From contig CM023535.1 in the NCBI GenBank assembly GCA_013350335.1, positions 33,202,991 to 33,266,990 on the forward strand: a DNA stretch of 64,000 bases. The letters are read 5' to 3'. The DNA is from Chimonanthus salicifolius. Its lineage: Eukaryota; Streptophyta; Magnoliopsida; Laurales; Calycanthaceae. This document shows, piece after piece, positions 23,292 through 36,119 of the stretch. Numbering within the stretch: position 1 is the stretch's first letter; each line of letters begins with the position of its first letter. The position numbers were made by a program, and so were the translations under genes. The notes beneath the pieces were generated by a model. It saw only the letters and a list, made by a program, of their open reading frames with translations. It did no database searches and was not told the origin of the DNA.

Positions 23292-26200
23292 CCTAAGGTC
23301 CATTCAATCCATTAAAACTTCCATCTTTTCCATACTTAATCCATTCATTTCATTTTTTCCTTAGACCATCTCTTCCATTTCTTTGCCTTCCATTTGATGG
23401 ATTTTAGGTCCATTCCATAGCCTAAAGTAATTTTGGCCACCATCATATGGCAAGGATGGATTTCAAAATTAAAAACCCTAAATAATAAATTTCTTGTTTA
23501 GAACATACTTACTATCCGATGACTCCTCCGGTCTTTGTTGCTCCCGTCAACTTCCTTGGCCTCTTTTCCCTTTCCTCTCCTTGTTTGAAAGGCTAGATGT
23601 GCTTGATCAATGGTGGGACACGTTTGGATCGGCTAAGGTAAATGGGGTTAGGTTAAGAGATAAAGAGAGTATGGAGATGAGGGAGAGATTTTCAAAGGTC
23701 TTGGTGGCCCAAAGCTTGCCTTCTCTTCTCTTTTCTTCTCTTCTCTTTCTAAGTTTTATCTTCTAAGTTTTGTTTTCTTTTCCTTAGTGCATGGGACGTT
23801 TCTTGAGAGTGGAGACGATGGAGATAGTGAAATGAGATGAGATATCATCTTTTGGTTAGTTTAGGTCATGCTCTACATTAATTCCCCCACCAACCACCAT
23901 TGCATTAATGGTGGTGGTTGGGATAAAACCACCATTCAAGCCCATGTTTTTATTTTTGTGTTTCTTAGGAGTGGTTTGTGTTTGTTGGAGTGGTTTTGAC
24001 TCCCTTTTGACTAATCCTTGGATTAGATTAATTAACTTAATTAATTTGATTATTAGGTTAAGTTAATTAATTCCTATCTAATCTAATTCTATTAATTTCC
24101 CTCTATAAGATCCACCCATGGTTGACTAAGTCAACCATGGTGGTCGGCCCCACTATCCTGGGGTCCACACGCCACCTCCATGGGTGAGGTGGAGGTGGGC
24201 CCCATTTGGTCATACCATTTAATCTTGATACATCTTAACTTAGATAATTTTATAATTATCTAATCCATTTAATTTATTTTAATTGGATTACCATTGGGTC
24301 TATGACCCAATTATATTCTTATCTTACCCATTTATCTTAGGGCTTATCTACTTTGGCCCATTGGGTCCCCTATGGCCCTTTGACCCAAATTGACTATCTT
24401 GACCCAATTACTTACCATTGACCAATTAAATGAATTAATTCTAATTCATGGTCTATTGGGTAATCATTGGGCCCATGGCCCAATTAGATTCCCTCTTTGC
24501 CCACTTACGTTAGGGTTGGAACCGATTATTTTAATCCATTGGGCCCCACATGGCTATCGGGCCCCCTTTGACCATCATTGACCCGCTTGGTCCTCATTGA
24601 CTCATTAAATGGATTTCATCCAATCCATGGCCCATTGGACCATTCTTGGACCCTTGTCCCAACTTTTGATTCATTTGGTATTCCATCATGTTAAAATTCA
24701 AATTAAAATCAATAAATGCCAAATATATATTGATTCGAAAATTCGGGCTATTACACATACAGGCATTGGCATCTCATGCATGGTCATGGGATGATGAATG
24801 AGGTTCTACAGTGTTACAATTATGAGTTACGTCCTCTTTAGGCGATGAGAGTCCCGCCAGGAAGAGTAACATGATGATCATAGTCACAATGGTCTCCTTA
24901 GGCGAAGAGAGTCCCGCCAGGAGGACTAATACGTGATATGAATCAGTCAGTGATGAAGAGATGGAAGTGGTATTGTGATTTACCTTATCGGTGCATGGCA
25001 CGACAAGTGATGGCTATGGATGTACATGATGGGGGAGGCTCATTGCATGTGCATACTTCATAGCATTGTTTTACCTGTTTTTATTGATCATGTACTATGA
25101 TTTATATATGCATGTTTTATGTGCTAGTCATGTGGTAGTCCTGATTCGGGAACCTACTGGGCGCGTTGATCTAACGCCCTAATTCTATCCTCAGAGGAGA
25201 TTGCAGGTACAAGTAAAGGGAAAAAGAAGGTCGATGACCGGGAGGGGAGCCAAGCCTAAACGCTTGATTGATGAATTGAATTACCTTATATTACTGTCAT
25301 TTGAATACTTTTGTTGGACATGTAATAATTCATTACTTGTTATGGTTTGATTAGGTTAATAACCTTTGGATTGTTGATTAATCTTAATTAATGGTTGAGA
25401 CTGTTACTTGCTATCTAGTCTATTATTCTGCATGTTAATCTAGGTTATTCCGCATGATGAAGTTAGTTCCATGTGTGATTTATAATCATGGTCTAGTCCA
25501 TGTACACATGGGTGGCCAGTTAAGGTTCAGACTTGGGTAGTCTGAACTTAACTCGCGTCATGACGCCGCTCGCTCTCTTTCGATGTTTTATTATATCTTT
25601 TTTTTAAAAAAAAAAAATTAGACTCTGAGATTCTCGGAAAGGGCGGGGCGTTACACATGTAACACCCGGAATTTTCAATGCATAAGTATATTGGATTTTG
25701 TCTATTTAAATTGTTAAACTGATTGAATTTAAAATTTATGGATGAAATGGACCTTAGATGTGTAAAGGAGTTGGGTCAATAACCCAGTTAAGATCCAATG
25801 GATCAAGGATAGAATTCGATTTGGAAATAATTGGGTAAGTGTGATTAAATGGGTCAATTACCCAATTGGGACCCAATGGGTCATAGATGAGCTGATTTGA
25901 AGTAAATGGGCAAGGATTAATTTAATTGGGTCAGCTACCCAATTAAGACCCAATGCATGAATCCACCTCATCAAGTGAAGTGGCATGTAAGTGACATGGC
26001 AGGGAGGGACCCCAAAGACCATGTGTTATGGTCGACCATGTCATGGTTGACTTGGTCAACCACCAAAAGGATTAAAGGCTGCATGAGTTCAAATGAGTTA
26101 AGGTGTTAGTTGAGTTGGCAAATGAATTCAAATAAAGTGGATTAAAATGAGTTGGATGGATTTGAGTTGAAAAGTGAGTTCAAGTAAATTAAGTGGAGAT

Positions 26201-26949
26201 AGGTCGAGTTGAGTTGAATTAAGTGAGTGGAGATGGAAAGATGGAAAGTTCCATCTCAAAGGGTATGAATCCAATGGACATGTTGGGAGTTCAAAAGGCA
26301 CCTTGGTTTAATCCAAGAGTCTTCTTGGTTTGGCCAAGAGACTCATTGGTTAGATCAAACATAAAGGAGGAAGATGAATGGGCATGGGCTGTTACAAAGG
26401 GACACTAGCCTAAGGTGCACTTCACAGCCCCTTGGCCGAAATTCATTCTTGTAAACAAGGAAATTTCTTTCCTCTTTTCTCCCTCTCTCAATTTCTACAC
26501 CTCTGGACTTAAGAGTAGTTTGCTAAAGAACCAAGGAAGGAGAAGGACTGAGGAGCAAAGACAGAGCAAAAGAAAGAAGGATACGGATAAAGGTATGTCC
26601 CATGTTTATTTAGATAGGAATGAGATTAAGGAAGTCATGGACTTGGCCATGGGTGGCCGAATCGATGAATTCCAAGAATGATGAATAAATTGTCAAACTG
26701 TCGTGTGATCATAGGAAGTTGGGAATCCATTCATGGATTGACCAATGGGTTGAAATAAGAAGGGAAGGTGATATTTGAACCCATATTATAAACCAAGGAT
26801 GGAAAATATTATGAAAAAGCTCTAGCTTTCGCTAAAGGGTGGAATAAACTCAATAAGAGTTACATGTATGATATTATGTATCTTTAAATATTGTTAGGAG
26901 TAAATTCCATGAAGAAAGGATGTACAAAATAATGAAACAAAATAGACTG

Positions 26950-27530
26950 ACAAATAGTCAGTTAACTAAATCTAGGATTTAGTCGACTGAACTGGTGTTG
27001 GACGAATCAGAATATAGTTTCTGGGAGTTTCAGCAGGCTGAATGAGGGATTCAATCGACTGAACTAATGGTGGCTGAAACAGAAACTGTTTCTAGGAGTT
27101 TTAGCCGACTGAATCTGGTGATTTAGTCGACTGAAAGGAGACGTAACAAATAAGTAAAAGGATTAGACGTGTTTCAGCCGACTAAATCTTTGATTTAGTC
27201 GACCGAATGATTACTTAGCAACACATAACTAGGTGGTTGGTGATTCAGCCGACTGAATCCTTGATTTAGTCGACTGAATGCACACTGGCCGATCACACAG
27301 TCTATCTGGTCCAAAGTCAGCCGACTAAATCTCTGATTCAGTCGACTGCAAGAAGTTTGACCAGGGATATGAAGGGTTTGACTCAGAATCAGCAGACTGA
27401 ATCTGTGATTCAGTGAACTGAAAGGTTAAGAGTCAGGGTAAGAACAGTTCCGAGTTAGAGTTCAGCCGACTGAAGTCTGCGGTAAGGTAGAACACTGCAG
27501 CAGAACGTGATTCAGTCTACTAAAATGAAA
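26950..27530. repeat. TTCAGTCGACTGAA palindrome array in B
   Basis: A run of paired motifs TTCAGCCGACTGAATC and GATTTAGTCGACTGAA, 8-15 bp apart, repeated every 60-80 bp about eight times. The core TTCAGTCGACTGAA is its own reverse complement, and neighbouring half-units can pair as longer stems. It lies between the leader and the GGTAGGATTCCTACC box, where other LTRs carry GGTTCGGCC hairpins. Confidence 0.9.
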
Positions 27531-28941
27531 AGTTGAATTCTAATTGATGTTTCCAGAAACTCAATCTAACTGGAAGGATGTAAGGGATGATTTGAATCAA
27601 ATGGATAATTAAATTGATATATGTATATGATTATATTGATAAGGTAAAGAGGTGTGATTCACTTTCACATGACAGTTAGCGATTGTTCGTGCAAAACAAG
27701 AAAAGGACAGTAAATCGGACTTGGGTAGGATTCCTACCTTGTTGAGATGCATATGGATCTTATATGTTACTGGTTTCTATTTCAGTATAATATTTATTTT
27801 GGTAAAATCAAGTGGTATAAGTTTTATGAACTGAATTTCAATATGATTTGTTATGCAATGGCATTTCTGCATTCATGATCTCATGCATGGCATGGGAGGG
27901 AGTATATGGGACAGCAAGCCGAGTTATGAGCTGTCAAGACATGACTTGGGGCTTGAGACTAGTTTATGTAAAGCTATGTGAGCCATTGATTATTGGCCTT
28001 GTCCGGGATTGCTAGATAAGGGCACGGCGTAATTTGGGCTAGAGAGCTCCGGGGTAACTAGTCCAAAAACCCTTCGCAGAGGGAGGAGTCCATGCTCCAT
28101 CGGCAATTTCGATTAACACACGTGGGGAGGTATAATAGTGACCTGGTGGTGCCGTCACAAAACACTGCGGACGTAAATGGCCAAGGGAACACCTTGATAT
28201 TGTTTCATTATACCAAGGAAAATGTTGTGATGATATCTATGATGTTTGATATGGAAATTGGGTGGGGGATCATTGGCATATGACACTCATGGCATTAACA
28301 TATACATGAGCAATATTTAGATATGATTATCATGCGCTGATTTTGATACTATGATATGTTTATAGTTTCTAATATAATACTCTTATTCTGATTTTTACAT
28401 TGATCCTATATGTGTATGACCCTGTTTAGAATTCCTACTGAGCGCGTTGACTAATGTCTTACTTCTACCGTTTAGATGATGGAGCAGGAAATGGAAAGGA
28501 CAATGGACGTGAAGAGAGCCAAGCTTAGGAGCTTGGGCAGTTTATGCTTACTTTATTTAATATTAATTTTGGAACAATGTATTTGAGATAATTAGCATTT
28601 GGGGATTGTAATAATTTAGTTTATTTTGCTATGGTTGATTGATGATTTTGGATATTTGACATTAAGTTATTTTATATGTGATTGACTTCCTTACTTACTT
28701 TTAATATCATGGTTATGAATAGTTTTCTATTCATAAGTTAATTCCGCAGTTAATTTATATAACGTGTGAACTGTTTTAGTGGACTTGGTCCACGCACACG
28801 TATTGTTGGCCAGTTAAGGTCGATTTTAAAAATCCAGACTTAGCTCGCGTCGTGACTTTCCCGCTCTCTCTCTCTTTCTTTAAAAAAAATATATATATAT
28901 ACTTTGTTTGATCGGCTAGTGAAAAAGGGCGGGGCGTTACA

Positions 28942-30243
28942 TACCACCGCTCCCATTCTGATTTTGTCGGAGAGAGGCAAGGGATATAAAGTATACTGTG
29001 ATGCTTCAGGAGAAGGACTTGGGTACTCCCTCACTCAAAGTCATCATGTGGTGGTATATGGTTCAAGGCAACTAAAAATCCATGAACACAACTATCCCAC
29101 TCATGATCTGGAACTAGCTGCAGTGGTCTTCGCTCTCAAAAGCTAGAGACACAATCTATATGTGAGAAATTTGAAGTGTTTTCAGACCATAAGAGCTTAT
29201 AATATTTGTTCGATCAAAATGAGCTCAACTTGAGACAACGCAGATGGATGGGGTACCTGCAAGGCTATGAATTTGCACTGCGATATCACCCTGACAAGGC
29301 AAACAAAGTGACAGATGCCCTCAGCCGTATTTCACATGCAACTGTGGCCAGTCTGATTATGAAAGAATGGGAAATGCTGATGACCATCCAAGAGTTCAAT
29401 TTGCACATCAAAAATCGTGGGAGCACGTATAATCTGATGGTACAGTCCGATATGGTTTCCAAGATTGAACAAGAACAGCGGACAGATCCTGAAGTGGCAG
29501 AAATTTGTACCAAGATGTCGACTGGATAGGTCATATCAGAATGGGAATTATGGCCTGGACAATGTCTCTTATTCCGAGGCAGGACATATGTACCTCAAGG
29601 CTGCAGGAGGGAATTATTGACAGAAGCTCATCAATCAAAGCTCTCCATCCACCCGGGTAGCACAAAAATGTACCATGATTTGAAAATGCATTATTGGTGG
29701 CATGGACTCAAAGAGATGTGGCTGAATTTGTCTCTCACTGCCTTACTTGTCAGCAAGTCAAGACAGAACATTAGAAGCTGTCAGGACTGCTCAAACCCCT
29801 ACCCGTACCCGAATGGAAGTGGGAACACATTGCCATGGACTTTGTGACAGGGCTGCCGAGGTCTTCAAAGGGTAATGATGCAATCTGGGTTATAGTGGAC
29901 TGTCTGACCAAGTCTGAACATTTTCTCCCTATCATGATGACAGATTCGTCTGAGACTTTGGGACGGCGGTATATCAGGGAATCATTAGACTACATGGTAC
30001 ACCCAAGACTATTGTATCCGATAGAGATAGCAGATTCACTGGCAGGGTGTGGCAGAGCATGCAGTCGGCTATGGGGACAAATTTGTTATACAACATAGCT
30101 TTTCATCCACAGACCGACGGTCAGTCAGAGCGAACAATACAAACATTGGAGGATATACTGAAAGCCTGCATGCCAGACTTCAAGGGTAGTTGGGAAGATC
30201 ACCTACCACTGGTCGAATTCTCATACAACAATAGTTACCAGGC
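28942..30243 (+). pseudogene. RNase H and integrase of element C, second piece
   Basis: Continues pol of C directly after LTR B. RNase H starts [17 protein letters not shown] with an intact CDASGEG motif, and [10 protein letters not shown] and [15 protein letters not shown] follow. A stop and frameshift occur near 29144-29190. The end of RNase H (ALRYHPDKANKV) is in a second frame, with a stop at 29527. The integrase finger [19 protein letters not shown] is present, then frameshifted. The DDE core starts [19 protein letters not shown], breaks again near 29980, and [16 protein letters not shown] appears in a third frame. It is cut at SYNNSYQA by LTR D. Confidence 0.9.
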
Positions 30244-31459
30244 TGTAACACCCCGGATTTTCAAGTTATATATATGAAATGTGCCCCTTTAATTTGTGAA
30301 TTATTGGATATGGATCTTAGATGGGTAAGTTGTTGGGTCAATTGCCCAATTAAGACCCAACGGATGGTGGTTATGTTTCAATTGAAATAAATGGGTAAGA
30401 TTTATATAATTGGGTCAAAATTTGTTAATTGGGTCAAAATGCCGAATTGGGACCCAATGGATCGTGGTGGACTTGGTTGACCACCAAGTGAGTTCAAGTT
30501 TAAATTAAGTGGGGTTGAATTAACTTGGAAATGGATTCAAATAATTGAGTTGATTTTTAAGTGAGTTAAATAGATATGAATTAAACATAAGAGTTGAGTT
30601 AAAGAGGTGAGTTGGATAGGAAGTTATTGGGACTCTCACCTTAAGTGAGTGGAGTGGGAAGTGGAAGAGTTTTTGTTGTTTAAAAATCAAACTCCAAGGG
30701 GTTACACGTTGGAAGTGTGGGAGTTTCATCTCATGGATGAAACTCCAAAGGATCATTAATGGGAGGTGGCGGTTTTGTGTTGTTACACAAGCCTACATAA
30801 GGCTACACGTTGGACATGGGAGTTTCATCTTATGGATGAAACACCCAAATGAATCATCAATGGGAGGTGGACGGTCTTGTTGTCCAAGTCAAGACAATAC
30901 CGTTGGAGACATGGCAGTTTTATCTTATGGATGAAACCCCCAAATGGAACATTAAGGAGGGAGGTAAATGGGCATGGGAGTTACAAAGGGATGACACCAA
31001 AGGACACCACCCTTGGCTGAATTTCATAAAACAAAAATAGACTAAGGGGTGGCATCTTTGACTCTCTCTCTCTCTCAAGCTCTCTCTTGGCCGAACCACA
31101 CCTCAAGACAAGGGCACTTGGAATATTTTCATCTCACTCTCTCCCTCTCACACAAGGTCGACCTATTCCAAAGACAAAAGAGGAAGGACTTAGAGCTTCA
31201 TCTTAAGATCCTCTTCCTCTCACAAGAACCTAAGGCCGACCCTCTCACAAGGATCAAGAAGGAAGGAAGAAGAGGCTAAGGAAGGAAAAAATCCAAGGAA
31301 CAAGTCGGAGCGAAGGAAAACCGGAGGAGTCGCGGAATCGGTAAGTACTGAATGAGTTTGTTATTAAGTAAGTTGGTCAAGGAACATGGTCCGGCCATTG
31401 CATGGCCAAACCCTAAATGGTATATACTAGAACCATCAAGGACCAAAAAGGGGTTGGAT

Positions 31460-32413
31460 GAGGTTCGGCCATGTTGTATGGCCGAACCCCATCAAAGGAT
31501 CAATCATGGATGTTTGATATATGTCAAGGAAATTAATGGATCATAGGGTTTAGCCATGTTGTATGGCCGAACCCCATGGAAAGGTATTAAGGAATTTATA
31601 TGGGTCTAAGTAATTTTAAGAGAAGATGATGAACCATAGGGTTCGGCCATGTTGTATGGCCGAACCCCATGGAAGGACATTGGTTATTTTTAATGGATTA
31701 TGAGGGATGAAAGTCATAGATGTATGTGTATGATTTTAAAAAGTTTTAAAGGGTTTAAATGGATGTAGGTATGGGAACCATCAAAGGACTTAATCTTGGT
31801 TGTATGATTTTTACAAGAAATTAAGGAATCATAGTGTTCGGGCATGTTGCATGGCCGAACGCCATGGAAGTGTGTTAGTAATTGTTATGGGTTTTTGAAG
31901 GATGAAAACCATGGAAGGTTATAAATGTTTTAAAAGGTTTAAAATGGAAGTCATGTTGAAGGACTTTGGGATCAAAAAGTGAGGGACCTTGGTTTATAGA
32001 CTTAAAGATGGTAATTGATTTAATGGAGAAATTGGAATTTAGACATCATGGGTTCGGTCATGGTGTATGGCCGAACCCCATGAACCAATTTTAATGGGTC
32101 ATTCATTTGTGGATCATTTTGGATTAAGGAATCATGTATGGATCATTTTTGGACTTGAAGTCATATGTAAATAAGTTAGGTAATTAACCATGGATAGAAC
32201 AATGGCAAACATGTAAATATGGCTGAAAATGATGGACCATGGGTTCGGCCATGGTGTATGGCCGAACCCCATGGAGAATGTTTTGTGGATGGAGGGCTTG
32301 CATTAATGTAGAACTAATGGAATGATCATGGACTTAATTTAAAAGATCAAGGGATTCAAAAGAGGGACCAAATTCAAGTGGGTGAGGTTCGGCCATGGTG
32401 TATGGCCGAACCC
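31460..32413. repeat. Seven GGTTCGGCC hairpins in D
   Basis: Copies near 31461, 31544, 31638, 31832, 32050, 32239 and 32385. The first four share the centre GTTGT or GTTGC and the last three share GGTGT, so adjacent copies look homogenised. Confidence 0.92.
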
Positions 32414-35317
32414 CACTAAGGTTGGTTTATGGACTTTAACATAATAGGAAATCAAATGGAACATGGATTTTGATTTATGGATATGCTATAAGGTAACGGG
32501 ACCTCACAAGTGGTGTACGATCGTGAGTGGTTTCTAGATGAAAGCGCAAGGACACTTTAGTGGTCTTTGGTAGGATTCTACCTCTTTGAAACCATGGGTT
32601 ATGTGTGATGGTTTTCATTCTTATTTTGATGGTTTATGTTGTAAAAATGATATCTTTCAAATATGAGGTTTTAATGCTATAATTATACTATTACATAGCA
32701 TGTGGACATATACATCTCATGCATGGCATGGGAGGGATGTTTGTAACCGGAGGCCGCGCTCTGTCGGGGCGTCCGTAAGGCATTCGTGGAAAGACCTTGA
32801 TGTGCATTATCCATCAAGAAGTAACAGGACAACACACTCCATCAGGGGGTCCGTAAGGCAACTGTGGGGATACCTTGATGAGGAGAATTCCATCAAGAGG
32901 ATACATGTGTTTGTGATGGGTGGGACTCATTGCATAAGACTGTAATGGCCCGGAATTTTTTTAAATCAATGAATATGTGGTTATTATTTATTTTAATGGT
33001 GGAAATTGGAAATTTGAGGGAATAAGTGGTGAATGGATCAAGATATGGGCAAAGGCCCAATTATGGCCCAATGGACTATGGAGTGGATTTAAATTCATTT
33101 AAAGGGTCAATGATGGTCAATTGGGCCAAGGATGGTCAAATTGGGCCCAATATCCAATTGGGACCCAATGGATCAAGATGATGTAAGCTTTAAGGTAAAT
33201 GGGTAAGATGAAAATGTAATTGGGCCATGGGCCCAATGGTGATCCAATTGGAATGAATTGAATGGGTTTAAATCACCTAAGTTAATTTGAAGTTGACCAA
33301 GGTGATATGGTCCAATGGGACCCACCTCCACCTCACCAAGTGAGATGGCGTGTGGACCCAAGGTTTGTTGGGGCCGACCACCATGGTTGAGTTGGTCAAC
33401 CATGGGTGGATGTATGAAGGTGATGTAAGTAAAAGGAATTAAGTTAAAGTGGGAATTAATTAAATTAACCTAATGATCTAATTAATTAGTTAATTAAGTT
33501 AAGTTAAAGGGGTGGTCAAATGGTCAAATGGGAAGATAAACTCTCCATTGTAAACAAGAAAAAACGTTGGCTAGTGGTTGGGTCAAAAAGCACGAGAAAT
33601 GTCTCATGTGGGGTTGGTGGGAGAAGTTAATGTAAAGTTGTTTTAACCAATCAAAAGGAGATGACTTCATCTCATCTCTCAAGTTCCATCCTCATTTCAC
33701 TAGTTCCATCTCTTTCACTTTCCCATTGCCGTCCCACACTAGGAGAAGAAAGAAGAAGAGAAACCATGGAGGAAAGAAGAAAAGAAAGCTAAGAAGAGAA
33801 GAAAAAATTCAAGTAAAGGCCCACCACTCCAAGATCAAAGGTTGGGATCTTATTTCTCACCATCTCCTTTTCTCTCTCTCTCAAGCAAACCCTACCTTGG
33901 CCGATCCTAAGCTTGGAGGTTTTCACCATTGATCAAACATCTTGGCCGACCAAAGATCAAGAGGAAGGAGAAAGGAGGCTAAGGAAACCGACGGGAGCAA
34001 AGAAAATCGGAGGAGACGACGGATTGTAAGTATTTTCTAAAACAAGAGATTTGGATTTTTAGGGTTTAAGATTTGGGATTCATTTTTGTTAAAAATTGGT
34101 GGTGGCTAAATGATCATAGGCGTTGGATTTTAAATCCATCAAATGGAAGGAAGGAAAGTGGACAAAACCCTAATGGAAAATTAGGGTTAAGAAAAAAAAT
34201 AAATGGATTAAGCATGGAATTATGTAATTTGGAAGGAAATTATGGGCCATAGGGTTTGGCCATGTAGTATAGCTGAACCCCATGGTGTGTGATTAGGTAA
34301 TGTGTGTTTTTGTTAGGGTTTTAAGGAGTGGAAGACATGTAAGCTAATTTGGAGATTTAATGGAATTTTAAGATTTAAAAATCATGGAAGGATAATTTGT
34401 AATTTTAGGGTTTTAATGGTTAATGTAGTAATTTTTTTTAAGGGATTGTAAATGAGGAAATTTATGGGGAATGTAAATGGTTGTTATGGCATTAAGAAGC
34501 ATGAATGAATGATTGAACCCCATGGTGTTTAAGTGATTTAATTAGGGTTTTAAATGGAGTTTTTAGGGTTAGTATCATGAAAGGATGATTAATGATGTTA
34601 GGATTTTAAATGACTAAATGTGGTAATTCTTTTAGAAGGGATCTTGAATGAAAAACATGGAAGAATGGTGGGGAAGATTGGTAAGGTTGATGAACTCCAA
34701 ATGATGAACCTAATGTTGAAAAGAAAAAGGAATTATGGCTAAGATTGATGGACCCTAAATGTATCAAATAATGATTAAGGATTGATGAATTAAGTGTATG
34801 GTTTAGATTCTCTCAATGGAGGGACTTGTGATGGAACTAAGTCATGTATGTAGACCATGACCCATTTGTAGGTCATGTTATGGGTTAAATTTGGTATCAT
34901 GCATGTGAGTAATAAATGGGGAAATGTTGGTGGTGTTGATGAACCCTATGGCAATGTACTCATAATTTTATGGATGGAATGTTTTTTTAAACCCTATGGT
35001 GGTCAAATGGTAGTTTTTAATGGTTATGAAATTATGGAAAAATAAGTGGGGAATGTTGGTGGTTTTTAGATGGGTTTAGAAGGATGGAAGAGATGGAGTA
35101 ATGCATTAATAATTTGGAGGCTTAAAAGGGTCAAGTGTTGTAAATTTTAAAGGAAGTTTAATGAAGAAAAATCATGGAAGGAATGATTAGGATTGTTAGG
35201 GTTTTTAGTGATTAACTGTAGGAAATTTTTAAAGGGACTTAAATGAGGAATGCATGGGAGGTGTGAATGGTGTTGGTAGCCTTAAAAAGGCATGAGGAAA
35301 CAATGGACTAGGAACCA

Positions 35318-36119
35318 TGGGTTCGGCCATGGTGAATGGCCGAACCCTATGGTGAGGTATTGTAAATTGTAATGGTTTATGGGTGTAAGAATGTGGAAAT
35401 TGATGGAGAAGGGTGATGGTTTTAAATGGACCATGGGATCGGCCATGGTGTATGGCCGAACCCCATGGGAAAACTTTGATGAATTAAATGTTTTGGAAAC
35501 CATGAAAAGAATGGGAAGTATGGCATGACTAAGTGAGGCATTAATGGACTCAAGAAAATGTACCAAATGGATGATCAAAATTGATGATTTGAATTGCATG
35601 ATGTAAACCTCCTCATGGGAGGGCTTATTATGGATCTAAATGTGGTGAAAAAGACCCAAGGAAAAGTGGGGATTAGGTTGAATTAAAGGGGCTGATTTTA
35701 GTAAAACCCATGACCCAATTTGTGAGCCATTTGATGGGCTAAACTTGGGTTTATGTATGTGGTTAATCAATGTAGATTAAGTTAAGGAAAAGGGTTGTTT
35801 TAATAATGTTATGGCATGATTAAATGGGTCACTAATGGACTTGAGTGTATGGATCAATTATGAACAAAAAATGTACATGGTTAGGTGAATGTTTAACCAT
35901 GGAAAAGAGGTAGTGGCAAAACCGTAAATAATGGCCAAATTCAAGAACCTCATGGGAGATGATCATGGGCTTAGGGAATCTAAGTAATTAACTTATGTAT
36001 GACTAATGAAGCCTAGGGTGGCTGGTTTGTAGACTTGTGTGATTAAAATGTTTAATGGATTAAATGGGACCCACAAAACCTAGTTAGTGAGGTTCGGTCA
36101 TGATGTATGGCCGAACCCC
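35318..36119. repeat. GGTTCGGCC hairpins in E
   Basis: Intact copies near 35318, 35427 and 36090, and a decayed one near 34254. The upstream 1 kb (34280-35280) has AT-rich GGTTTTAATGG-type sequence but no clear copy. Confidence 0.88.

Larger units (their letters stand above)
20581..24755 (-). mobile_element. Solo LTR G inside A
   Basis: Duplication CATAC at 20576-20580 and 24756-24760. Ends TGTAACGCCCTGCCC and CGGGCTATTACA, 4175 bp, read on the minus strand. Same subfamily as F (minus-strand start TGTAATAGCCCG, followed by the AT-rich ATATAT run). Contains three tandem CGGTCGCCCCGACGGAGCAT units, RY box 21472-21479, GGTAGGAATCCTACC 21710-21724, five hairpins, and the ATGGTTGAC/GTCAACCAT dyad at 24118-24138. 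No coding content. Confidence 0.95.
18040..25655 (+). mobile_element. Solo LTR A, inserted across the end of B
   Basis: Duplication CATGT at 18035-18039 and 25656-25660. The target spans the last two bases of C coding sequence and the first three bases of B. A starts TGTAACACCCCAATTTTTC and ends CGGGGCGTTACA. Without G it is about 3436 bp. It has five clear GGTTCGGCC hairpins, RY box 24775-24782, and two GGCG...CGCC units (24841-24858 and about 24901-24920). Two covarying stems are perfect: CATGTGT (25470-25476) with ACACATG (25504-25510), and GTTCAGACT (25525-25533) with AGTCTGAAC (25539-25547). Confidence 0.95.
18037..28941 (+). mobile_element. Solo LTR B, interrupted at its third base by A
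   Basis: Duplication TACCA at 18032-18036 and 28942-28946, in the middle of C RNase H coding sequence. B begins TGT at 18037-18039. Insertion of A with target CATGT splits it there, and the body of B continues at 25658. Net length is about 3284 bp, ending GGGCGTTACA. Instead of the GGTTCGGCC cluster it carries the TTCAGTCGACTGAA array (26950-27530). It also has CTTGGTTTAATCCAAG-type dyads near 26303, GGTAGGATTCCTACC at 27724-27738 and RY box 27882-27889. No internal region. Confidence 0.93.

Noticed and set aside
26950..27530. Cloning-site artefact because of repeated GTCGAC
   Set aside because: GTCGAC is embedded in a longer diverged TTCAG/CTGAA repeat found in two separate LTRs with independent changes.
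31460..32413. Hairpin series as a CRISPR-like array
   Set aside because: Spacing varies from about 85 to 220 bp or more, there are no cas genes, and the setting is a eukaryotic retrotransposon LTR.
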